DNA of 64,000 bases from Methanothermobacter sp049720995 (GTDB lineage: Archaea; Methanobacteriota; Methanobacteria; Methanobacteriales; Methanothermobacteraceae): contig NZ_JBNASF010000002.1 of assembly GCF_049720995.1 (NCBI RefSeq), positions 62,001 to 126,000 on the forward strand, in the 5' to 3' direction. Below the pieces are notes generated by a model. It was given only the letters and a program-made list of their open reading frames with translations. It ran no database searches and was not told where the DNA came from. Both the position numbers and the translations under genes were made by a program. This document shows, piece by piece, positions 41,232-48,659 of the stretch (the first letter of the stretch is position 1; every line of letters begins with the position of its first letter).

Positions 41232-42033
41232 TTATAAATCAGGACCCACTGCTATTTTATCATTATCATAAAGGTCTGCGTAGGGTGGTTCAGGCGCAAT
41301 TTCCCCCACTATCCTCTCTGCAAGTTCAAGTGATCCTTCATTACCCTCAACCCTATGTAAAATGCTCCCTCGGCACCGCAGACTCCTCCCGCTGCAACCG
41401 GCTCTGCAGATGCGCCTGTGAGAAGTTCAAGCGCATCAACCTCCGTGAAGACCCTGCGGGTGGTGGGAGCATCCCGTGACCCCCGGCAGCTGCTGAGTTG
41501 AGTTTGAGTGAAATAGCATCAAGGTCCCCGGGTATTATCTTCTCAAGGCCCACTGGTATTATAAGGCCTGTTTTTCTTCCGGGAGCGGCTGCGGTGCATC
41601 AAGTACCGTGCCGCCCCTGGGGTGGCCTATGTAGACAGCGGCCCTTCCCGATTGATAGTCTAGGGCTTTGGCACCCTTGAGTATCACATCCCGACTTCCA
41701 GGTTCATCTGCAACATCAAAGACTGTGAGTCCCCTCTCCCATCTGCCGTCTCTGATTACCACATCCCCTGGAAAGTCAATATCCATGCGCCCCCTGCTGT
41801 CCTTCCTGAAATTCGCCGGCACAGTTATCCCCCTGTGAAAGCCCCCTTCACTCGAATCCCTCCTCACCGATTCCTGCCAGGATCTCCTCTGCTATGTAGC
41901 CATTGGTTGTCCCTGCGATTATAACAAGGGTTCCATCCTCAAGAACCCTCTCCAAATCAGGGTGCTGAAGCATTCCCATTCCAATCAGACGTTTGCCGGC
42001 CGCAGGGGTTATGAGAACTGCTTCATTTCAATC
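41232..42033 (-). pseudogene. Multiply frameshifted conserved gene
   Basis: Translating the minus strand with frame changes gives a coherent protein of about 260 residues: AVLITPAAGKRLIGMGMLQH and TLVIIAGTTNGYIAEEIL; after a shift near 41850, GGFHRGITVPANFRKDSRGR and SGRAAVYIGHPRGGTVLDA; after another near 41580, TGLIIPVGLEKIIPGDLDAI; after another near 41470, RRVFTEVDALELLTGASAEP and AAGGVCGAEGAFYIGL; ending ERIVGEIAPEPPYADLYDND to TAA at 41232. There are at least four frame breaks. The original family is unknown to me. It lies directly downstream of the NADH oxidase gene and overlaps its end. Confidence 0.8.
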
Positions 42034-43380
42034 ATCATGCTTGCTGTTCACCCTTTTGAGTTTTTCGCATGCATCCTCCGCTGCAAGGATTATGGGGTCG
42101 ATGACCATTGAAACAGGGGGTGCATATGAAAACTCTGTCCAGGTAAGATCTGAACATGTCAGTCCCTGTGATATGGCAAGTGACATTGTGTCAACCCTTT
42201 CAGCCACCCTCTCCTTTGCAACCATCTGGCACCCGATTATCCTTCCCTTAAGGTCACATATCATCTTCACATCAATCCTCTCGGCGCCGGGATAGTATCT
42301 GGCCTTTGTAAGGGCTCTCTTCTTTCCTGAAACCACCTTTATTCCATTCTGAAGCGCCATGACCTCTGTAAGTCCAACAGCACCGAACTCGAGTTCGCCT
42401 ATCTTTGATACCATTGCGTTAAGGACCGGCCTGAAGGTCGCATCAAGACCCGCAATGTTCCTTGCAGCCACCCTGGCCTGTCTAACGGCGGTTGAACCAA
42501 GGGGTGACTGGGTCCTGAAACCTGTCACGGCATCGTAGACCTCAACACAGTCCCCTACGGCGTAAATGTCAGGTACGCTTGTCTGCATCCTCTCATTGAC
42601 CCTGACCGCCCACTGTCCCAGTTCGCATCCCGCCATCCTGGCAAGCTTTGTCTCCGGCCTAACACCTGTTGCAAGGACCACCAGATCTGCATCGAGGCAT
42701 TCATCTCCAACCACAACACCCGCAACCCTCCCATCACCAATTATCCTCTCAAGGGCCTTTCCAAGAATAACCCTGATACCCTTCTCCTCCAGGTAATCCT
42801 GTACTATGGCTGCCATGTCAGGATCAAGGGAACGTGGGACAATCTGTGGCAGCATCTCTGTCACGGTGACTTCAAGTCCCATTTTCAGGAGCCCATATGC
42901 TATCTCAAGACCTATGAGTCCTGCGCCCACCACCACAGCTTTTTTACTCTCGGAGGCCCATTCGCTTATTCTCTCACCATCTGTGAGTGTCCTTATGGTG
43001 AACACTCCCTCAAGATCAACCCCCTCCACAGGAGGTATGAATGGAGAGCCCCCTGTTGCAAGGACAAGGACGTCATAGGTTATCTCATGGCGTTTACCAT
43101 CCCTCACGTAGGTCACGGTTTTTTTATGGGAGTCAACTTCTTCGACCTCGGTTTCTGTGAGGATATTTATGTTGCGTTCCCTGTAGTCCTCTGGCTGGTG
43201 CATCACTATATCATCAAAGCACTCAACCTCCCCGCACATAACGTAGGGTATGGCGCAGGGTGAATATGCCACGTGCTTATCCCGGGTTATAACAGTTATC
43301 TCTGCATCCTTATCATATTTTCTTATGTTTGAGGCCGTTGAAAGCCCTCCGGCCCCGCCACCAACTATAACAACTCTCAT
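42028..43380 (-). CDS. NADH oxidase / CoA-disulfide reductase family flavoprotein
   Basis: The 450 residues have FAD-binding VVIVGGGAGGLSTASNIR, a single redox Cys42 in AYSPCAIPYV (not a CxxxxC pair), the NAD(P)H site AVVVGAGLIGLEIAYGL and VPDIYAVGDCVEVYDAVTG. That pattern fits NADH oxidase, NADH peroxidase or CoA-disulfide reductase. The position beside the fpaA operon suggests defence against oxygen, but the substrate cannot be fixed. Confidence 0.88.
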   Translation of the reverse strand: MRVVIVGGGAGGLSTASNIRKYDKDAEITVITRDKHVAYSPCAIPYVMCGEVECFDDIVMHQPEDYRERNINILTETEVEEVDSHKKTVTYVRDGKRHEITYDVLVLATGGSPFIPPVEGVDLEGVFTIRTLTDGERISEWASESKKAVVVGAGLIGLEIAYGLLKMGLEVTVTEMLPQIVPRSLDPDMAAIVQDYLEEKGIRVILGKALERIIGDGRVAGVVVGDECLDADLVVLATGVRPETKLARMAGCELGQWAVRVNERMQTSVPDIYAVGDCVEVYDAVTGFRTQSPLGSTAVRQARVAARNIAGLDATFRPVLNAMVSKIGELEFGAVGLTEVMALQNGIKVVSGKKRALTKARYYPGAERIDVKMICDLKGRIIGCQMVAKERVAERVDTMSLAISQGLTCSDLTWTEFSYAPPVSMVIDPIILAAEDACEKLKRVNSKHDD

Positions 43381-43501
43381 TTATCCCTTTCTCCTAGGAT
43401 TTATCGGTTATAGATTTCTTCCTCATTTTATAAATAATTCAGATATATTTATAAATTCGAATATATCAATAGCACCATGTGTACTGGAAAGGAGCATCAG
43501 C

Positions 43502-43894
43502 ATGAAAAGAAAGGTTCTCTTCATATGCAGGAACAACTCAGGAAGGTCCCAGATGGCTGAGGGTATACTCAGGACCATGTACGGTGACCATTATGAGGTC
43601 AGGAGCGCCGGTAGTGATCCCAAGGAAATCAGCCCGCTTACCATAGAGGTGATGGAGGAGATAGGCGTTGATATGAGTGGCCACAGGTCAAAGAGTCTCA
43701 GGGAATTTGAGGGTGAAAAATTTGACATCGTTGCAAGCCTCTGCGATGAGGCATGTCCTGTATTCCTGGGTGGTGAGAGGTACCTTCATGTGGAATTCCC
43801 TGACCCCCGCGGTGGGGACATCGATACCTTCAGAAGGATCCGTGATGAAATATCTGAGTGGATAAGGAATGAATTTGATCCTGAAAAACTGTGA
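43502..43894 (+). CDS. Arsenate reductase-like low-molecular-weight phosphatase
   Basis: The 130 residues from ATG 43502 (MKRKVLFICRNNSGRSQMAE) contain the CX5R catalytic loop (Cys9 to Arg15), the general-acid Asp in VEFPDPRGGD, and the ArsC-type cysteines in SLCDEACPVFL. This fits a thioredoxin-coupled arsenate reductase; a protein tyrosine phosphatase is the alternative. Upstream are TATA-like sequences and repeats (ATTCAGATATAT, ATTCGAATATAT) near 43439-43466 that might bind a regulator. DUF166 follows 17 bp later. Confidence 0.85.
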   Translation: MKRKVLFICRNNSGRSQMAEGILRTMYGDHYEVRSAGSDPKEISPLTIEVMEEIGVDMSGHRSKSLREFEGEKFDIVASLCDEACPVFLGGERYLHVEFPDPRGGDIDTFRRIRDEISEWIRNEFDPEKL

Positions 43895-43911
43895 TTTACC
43901 ATGGTGATTTC

Positions 43912-44559
43912 ATGCTTAAGGTTGCAATTGTGACAGACGGACCCTATGGTGAAAGGGCCTACGAGAACATAGCCCGTGAATTCGAAACCCTTTTCATTGA
44001 AGTTGAGGCCCCCTCCGGCATATTTGCAGATGATGTTGAGATTCCAGCCGGTAAACTCAAAGACATAAGGTCCGCGGATATAGTGATAACCTACATACTC
44101 CACCCGGACCTCACACTGGAACTCATCCATCAGATTCACAGGGACGTTGACTGGATCATCGTCGGGGCATGGAGGGGTGAGGGATTCAGGAATCAGTTGC
44201 TGAGTTACGGGAACGTAACAGCACCGGAGAATATGTGTGACCTGGAGGAGAACGGTAACCCCTCCTTTGACGAATTCGTATCAAGATTTGGAAGGCCTGT
44301 TGTGGAGGTGGACCTTGAGGGTGACAGGGTAAAGGAGATAAGGGTCCTGAGATCTTCACCGTGCGGAGCAACACTGTTCGTGGCAGAGGAACTTGCTGGG
44401 GAAGATGTGGATGATCTGCCAGTTAAGGCAGGGCTTAAGATACAGCATTACCCCTGCCGTGCCCCCAAGATGAGGCTCTTCTCAGATGATGAGTGCAAGA
44501 AGGAGATGGCTGCCAGGATGCACAGTGAGGCCTTTGAGAGGGCACTTGAAAATCAGTGA
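43912..44559 (+). CDS. DUF166 family protein
   Basis: The 215 residues from ATG 43912 (GGTGAT upstream) match DUF166, a methanogen family: VAIVTDGPYGERAYENIARE, VITYILHPDLTLELIHQI and VIRSSP-type Cys sites SSPCGATLFVAEEL and QHYPCRAPKMRLF. It begins with the same TDGPYGERA style as the downstream DsrE-like protein (TEGPYRYQYA). Function unknown; older annotations suggest thymidylate-synthase-like, which I cannot support. It lies between the ArsC-like gene and the sulfur-relay cluster. Confidence 0.8.
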   Translation: MLKVAIVTDGPYGERAYENIAREFETLFIEVEAPSGIFADDVEIPAGKLKDIRSADIVITYILHPDLTLELIHQIHRDVDWIIVGAWRGEGFRNQLLSYGNVTAPENMCDLEENGNPSFDEFVSRFGRPVVEVDLEGDRVKEIRVLRSSPCGATLFVAEELAGEDVDDLPVKAGLKIQHYPCRAPKMRLFSDDECKKEMAARMHSEAFERALENQ

Positions 44560-44618
44560 AAAAACTATCATTATTATTCATAATAAATTATTTATTTTAG
44601 GGACGTCAAGATAGAACC

Positions 44619-44984
44619 ATGGCAAAAAAGATCCTCACAATAGTCGTCACAGAGGGGCCCTACCGTTACCAGTACGCGGATATAGCATTTGAAATGGCTG
44701 AAAGCGCAATTAAAAATGGTTATGATGTCAGGATGTTCCTCTACATGGATGGAACACATATGCCCAAGAGGAATCAGGCCCCCCAGTCATTCCCCAACAC
44801 CGCAGAGAGATTGAGGTCACTTGTAAAGGCCGGGGTTAAGATAATATCCTGCATAAGGTGCTCCACTGCAAGGGGTTACACCTGTTCAGAAAGGCCCTAT
44901 ATAAACGGCGTTGAAATAAAGAGTGTTTATAAACTCGGAGAATGGATAAAGGATAGCCATAGAGTGATAACACTGGGATGTTAA
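44619..44984 (+). CDS. DsrE/TusD-like sulfurtransferase subunit
   Basis: The 121 residues match the DsrE fold: ILTIVVTEGPYRYQYADIAF, DVRMFLYMDGTHMPKRN and the active segment VKIISCIRCSTARGYTCSE. Cys78 falls at the position of the persulfide-carrying Cys of E. coli TusD; Cys81, Cys89 and the terminal Cys121 are extra. It starts a four-gene run with TusC-like, Fe-S and TusB-like genes, preceded by a 59-bp AT-rich gap that may hold a promoter. Confidence 0.85.
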   Translation: MAKKILTIVVTEGPYRYQYADIAFEMAESAIKNGYDVRMFLYMDGTHMPKRNQAPQSFPNTAERLRSLVKAGVKIISCIRCSTARGYTCSERPYINGVEIKSVYKLGEWIKDSHRVITLGC

Positions 44985-44985
44985 T

Positions 44986-45342
44986 ATGAAATCAGCTCTC
45001 ATAATAATCGACAGGGCTCCCTATGGCTGTGAAGATGCATTCAGCGGCCTCTACGTCGTCATAGCCTGTCTGAACAGTTCACTGGATGCTGATGTCCTCC
45101 TCATTGAGGATGGTGTCTATGCTGCGGTGGCTGATCAGGCCCCAGATGCCATTGAATACCCCAATGTGGAGGAACTCACCTACCTCATATTCCCAGAGGG
45201 CAGTGTCTTTGTGCATGAAAGATCCCTGAAGGAGAGGGGACTTGAAGAGGAGGATCTGGTGGAGGCCGCGGAAGTCATAGATGATCATGAGCTGTATGAA
45301 ATATTCCGGGTGAAGCCGGATACCGCCATAGTGAAGATATGA
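44986..45342 (+). CDS. DsrF/TusC-like subunit
   Basis: The 118 residues match TusC/DsrF: SALIIIDRAPYGCEDAFSGL, DADVLLIEDGVYAAVADQAP and a C-terminal DDHELYEIFRVKPDTAIVKI. TusC proteins are structural partners of TusD; the single Cys near residue 14 is not in the TusD position. One base separates it from the TusD-like gene. Confidence 0.85.
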   Translation: MKSALIIIDRAPYGCEDAFSGLYVVIACLNSSLDADVLLIEDGVYAAVADQAPDAIEYPNVEELTYLIFPEGSVFVHERSLKERGLEEEDLVEAAEVIDDHELYEIFRVKPDTAIVKI

Positions 45343-45351
45343 GGTGTCACG

Positions 45352-45951
45352 ATGGAAATGGATGAAGTCAAAAGGGAAATTCGAGCCGATGGATCCCTTG
45401 TAAAGGAGGCAACCCTCAAGCAGGTGAAACCCTGCCTTGCAGCTGAGGGAAAGATAAGGGTTCTCATGGAGCTTGACTCTGAACTAGGTGACATTATACC
45501 AGTGATGGTAAAGATGTACCCTCCAGGTGTTGTGAACTATGTGAAGAAAAAGAACATACTCACCCTCACCATCCATGACCGCATAATAAGTCTTTATCCT
45601 TCGGGCAAAATCAGCATGAACAAGACCCATGATGTTGAGGAGGCCTTTGAGATTGTGGGAGAGCTCATTGACCAGATTAACAGAGCCCATGACTCAGGGG
45701 CGGATGGTAAGGATTCAGTGGATCTGAGCCGTATAGGTCCCATGGATATACACAGCTGCCTGCCTGGTAGCAACTGCGGTGACTGTGGTGAAGCCACATG
45801 CATGGCCTTTGCCATGAAGCTGCTTAATGGTGAACAGAAGCTTGACAGCTGCCTTCCCCTGAAGGAGCCATGGATGCAGGAAAAGGTACGTTGCCTTGAG
45901 GATCTTCTCGGTGAGCATCTGATGGAAACCCTCGGCTGGAGCGGTTACTGA
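45352..45951 (+). CDS. Fe-S protein with a CO-dehydrogenase-type [4Fe-4S] domain
   Basis: The 199 residues have an N-terminal alpha-beta region (about 1-120) and the cluster motif SCLPGSNCGDCGEATCMAF (about 134-152), as in the [4Fe-4S] domain of CO dehydrogenase/acetyl-CoA synthase gamma-type and related proteins, with another Cys in DSCLPLKEP. GAGGTG precedes the ATG. It sits inside the Tus-like cluster where bacteria have no Fe-S gene, so it may be the electron or sulfur partner of that relay (inference). Confidence 0.85.
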   Translation: MEMDEVKREIRADGSLVKEATLKQVKPCLAAEGKIRVLMELDSELGDIIPVMVKMYPPGVVNYVKKKNILTLTIHDRIISLYPSGKISMNKTHDVEEAFEIVGELIDQINRAHDSGADGKDSVDLSRIGPMDIHSCLPGSNCGDCGEATCMAFAMKLLNGEQKLDSCLPLKEPWMQEKVRCLEDLLGEHLMETLGWSGY

Positions 45952-46274
45952 TGGGTTCTGTGGGGTTCCTTGTAACTAAAAGTCCATCTGAACTGGGTTT
46001 CAGGACATTTCTTGACCTTGTGGGGATATGGAGGGATGATGAACTCAGCGTATACCTCATATCAAGTGGAGTTTATGCTGCAATGAAAAAAAACAGGTAT
46101 TCCCACACCATCAGAGAACTGTCAGAGACTGAGACTGTTTTTGCAAGGAAGGAGGATCTAATGGCAAGGGGTATAACCCGTGACATGCTCATCGATGGTG
46201 TGGAAATACTTGAGGGTTTTGACAGGATAGTTGTGGATATCATGGAGAAGCACCGGATGGTCTTCACCATTTAA
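45951..46274 (+). CDS. DsrH/TusB-like subunit
   Basis: The 107 residues show the TusB/DsrH pattern: VGFLVTKSPSELGFRTFLDL, LSVYLISSGVYAAMKK and ETVFARKEDLMARGI. The usual active Cys of DsrH is not present, so it may be structural. The ATG shares a base with the previous stop (TGATG). It completes a TusB-C-D-like set. Confidence 0.8.
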   Translation: MGSVGFLVTKSPSELGFRTFLDLVGIWRDDELSVYLISSGVYAAMKKNRYSHTIRELSETETVFARKEDLMARGITRDMLIDGVEILEGFDRIVVDIMEKHRMVFTI

Positions 46275-46348
46275 TCTTCCGGTTTTACAGGTTTTCTTGC
46301 ACCCCTTATACCTCCACGGGAGACCATAATTTCACCTCCATTCTGTGA

Positions 46349-48304
46349 TCATAAGCCAATCAGAGCACCTGCCGTGTATACAAGGAAGGAGGCAAGCCAG
46401 GCCACCAGCAGGGAATATGCAGGTGAGAAAAGAACCCATTTTGTACCTACCTCCTGTTTTATTACGGCAAGTGTTGCAAGGCAGGGGGTGTAGAGAAGTA
46501 TGAATATCATGAAGGAGAATGCCTCCAGTGGTGTGAATATCCCCTGAATGGTTGCTGCAACATCTCCAGTGCCATACACCGTCCCGAAGGTACTTATTAC
46601 AAGCTCCTTTGCGGCAAACCCGAATATGATTGCAACCGCAGACTGCCAGTCCCCAAAGCCCAGTGGCTGGAAGATGGGTGCTATCATGGACCCTGTAATC
46701 CCCAGGATCGATGATGAAACGTTCCCTCCCGGGAAGTTTGAGAGGAACCATATCAACAGTGACCCTGCAAGTATGATGGTCCCCGCCCTCTTTATAAACT
46801 GAACACCCCTCATGTAGGTGTGAATGAGCAGTGCCCTGGGTCGAGGCACCCTGTAGGGTGGGAGCTCCATCAGGAAGAGTGACCCTTCACCCTCCACGAT
46901 TCTTTCACCAAGTAAACGGGCAGTCAGTATGGCCACAGCTAGCCCGAGAATGTAGAGTGAGAATATCACCCAGCCCTGATGGTTAACCGGGAAGAGGGCT
47001 GATGTGAATAGTACATAGACAGGTAGCCTTGCGCTGCATGACATGAAGGGCACTATTAGCGCCGTTATTATTCTTTCCCTCTCAGAGTCTATCGTCCTTG
47101 TGGCCATGACGGCCGGTACACAGCATCCAAACCCCAGCACCATGGGGATGAATGACCTTCCACTGAGGCCCGCCAGGGTGTTCATCACACGATCCATGAC
47201 AAATGCCGCCCTGGCAAGGTAACCCGAGTCCTCAAGAAATGATAGGAGGAGGAAGAGGATGAATATGTTGGGTATGAAGACCAGGACCGATCCGACACCG
47301 CCTATCACCCCATCAGATAGAAGGGATGCGAGCAGAGAATCACCCATGATACCATTAACCGTATCTGCAAGGTATGAGAAGCCTGAATCCAGCAGTTCAG
47401 TCAGTGGGGCACCTGCAGTGAATGTCAGCTGAAAAATCAGCCACATCACGCCGAGGAGTACCGGAAGACCAAGGTACCTGTTGAGCACAATTCTGTCAAT
47501 GATATCTGACCCTGTAACCCGATCCATTGATGGCCTTCTGAGTGAACTCTCAAGGAGGGCCTCTATGAGACCATGCCTGGAATCGGATACAATCACGTCG
47601 GCCTTCACAGAGTATTCATCCTCGAGAATCCGGCGAATCCTCCTGAATTCATAATGGATTTCGTCTCCAACCATTGAGGCCACCCTCTCATCACCCTCAA
47701 GGAGCTTTATGATCACCCATTCTGGTGGAAATTTGAGTCCGCTGCCCCTGATGAGTTCATATAGCTTTCTCAACGCCTGGTGACTGAGGAATTCATATCT
47801 GGGAATCCCGGGTTCTCTTTTGCTCCCTTCAATTACCCCTTCAAGGAGCTCATCCTGCTCGCCTTCAATTGCCTCGATCCTCACAACAGGCACACCGAGG
47901 AGTTCCTCAAGTTTCCTGTGATCCAGACTGTAACCCCTCCTCTCGGCCTCAAGGTTGAGGTTCACCGCGATGATGGTGTTAAGGCCAAACTCCATTATCT
48001 GGAGGGCAAGGTAAAGGTTTCTCTCAAGGTTGGATGCATCAACAACGTTTATCACAATATCAGGGTGATCCTCCAGCAGATAATCTATAACTGCCTCCTC
48101 CTCAGGAGACCCCGCTGTGAGGCTGTAGGTTCCAGGAAGATCTATGACTTCAATGTCACATCCCCTAAAGTGCAGGCGCCCCTCCTTCTTTTCAACGGTT
48201 TTACCTGGCCAGTTACCTACGTGCTGATTTAGACCTGTGAGACTGTTGAAGAGGGTGCTTTTACCCACATTGGGGTTCCCTGCAAGGGCTACCTTCAGTG
48301 ACAA
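46349..48304 (-). CDS. feoB: Ferrous iron transporter FeoB
   Basis: The 651 residues have an N-terminal G domain (GNPNVGKSTLFNSLTG; IDLPGTYSLTAGSPEEE; NVVDASNLERNL), a helical spacer and a membrane part with several helices including LGFGCCVPAVMATRTIDS. The TTG start at 48304, one base after the feoA stop, is preceded by GGAGAGATTAGG. Fe2+ uptake in an anaerobe. Probably iron-regulated through the sites at 48547-48615. Confidence 0.96.
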   Translation of the reverse strand: MSLKVALAGNPNVGKSTLFNSLTGLNQHVGNWPGKTVEKKEGRLHFRGCDIEVIDLPGTYSLTAGSPEEEAVIDYLLEDHPDIVINVVDASNLERNLYLALQIMEFGLNTIIAVNLNLEAERRGYSLDHRKLEELLGVPVVRIEAIEGEQDELLEGVIEGSKREPGIPRYEFLSHQALRKLYELIRGSGLKFPPEWVIIKLLEGDERVASMVGDEIHYEFRRIRRILEDEYSVKADVIVSDSRHGLIEALLESSLRRPSMDRVTGSDIIDRIVLNRYLGLPVLLGVMWLIFQLTFTAGAPLTELLDSGFSYLADTVNGIMGDSLLASLLSDGVIGGVGSVLVFIPNIFILFLLLSFLEDSGYLARAAFVMDRVMNTLAGLSGRSFIPMVLGFGCCVPAVMATRTIDSERERIITALIVPFMSCSARLPVYVLFTSALFPVNHQGWVIFSLYILGLAVAILTARLLGERIVEGEGSLFLMELPPYRVPRPRALLIHTYMRGVQFIKRAGTIILAGSLLIWFLSNFPGGNVSSSILGITGSMIAPIFQPLGFGDWQSAVAIIFGFAAKELVISTFGTVYGTGDVAATIQGIFTPLEAFSFMIFILLYTPCLATLAVIKQEVGTKWVLFSPAYSLLVAWLASFLVYTAGALIGL

Positions 48305-48305
48305 C

Positions 48306-48536
48306 CTAATCTCTCCTCACCCTTATCCTTGAGGCCTCCTCCCTCCTGATGGATAAGGGGTGGCCCCTGACCCTCACCTTGAGCGGGTCGCCGAGGGGTG
48401 CAACCATTTCAAGGGTTATCCTAGATCCCCTGACGATCCCCATCACAGTGAGCCTGTGTTTTATCCTGCCGGTAATGTCAACTGAGGTGACCGTTACCCT
48501 TTCTGATTCGGATATTCTGTCGAGTGTAGTTTCCAT
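48306..48536 (-). CDS. feoA: Ferrous iron transport protein FeoA
   Basis: The 76 residues form one SH3-like FeoA domain: SVDITGRIKHRLTVMGIVRG, then SRITLEMVAPLGDPLKVRVR and GHPLSIRREEASRI. It supports FeoB. The ATG follows GGTGG and heads the feoAB operon. Confidence 0.95.
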   Translation of the reverse strand: METTLDRISESERVTVTSVDITGRIKHRLTVMGIVRGSRITLEMVAPLGDPLKVRVRGHPLSIRREEASRIRVRRD

Positions 48537-48546
48537 GACACCACCT

Positions 48547-48615
48547 TTTAGGTATTCCTAAACTTTAGTTATGCCTAAATCCCCATCGTATATAAATTTT
48601 TAGGTTTTCCTAAAA
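48547..48615. promoter_or_regulatory. Three TTTAGG-N4-CCTAAA operator-like sites before feoAB
   Basis: Sites are TTTAGGTATTCCTAAA (48547-48562), TTTAGTTATGCCTAAA (48564-48579) and TTTAGGTTTTCCTAAA (48599-48614). The consensus resembles binding sites of archaeal DtxR/MntR-type metal repressors. Between sites 2 and 3 the minus strand has a TATA-like AATTTATATA, so bound protein would cover the feo promoter. No such regulator is encoded in this window. Confidence 0.75.
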
Positions 48616-48659
48616 CAGGTTCATGAGAAAAAATAAAAATCAAAAAAATAATTAGGTGT

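Noticed and set aside
41353..41553. 66-codon minus-strand frame
   Set aside because: Only its first residues continue the pseudogene; the rest is the wrong frame after another break.
41559..41867. 102-codon minus-strand frame as a stand-alone gene
   Set aside because: It is the middle part of a longer frameshifted gene whose other parts read on in neighbouring frames, so it is a fragment.
43250..43501. Upstream extension of the ArsC-like gene
   Set aside because: The extra 84 codons lie antisense to the NADH oxidase gene and across its promoter; the CX5R protein begins at 43502.
46332..46751. 139-codon minus-strand frame within feoB
   Set aside because: Out-of-phase shadow of the FeoB membrane domain, which is continuous and family-like in its own frame.
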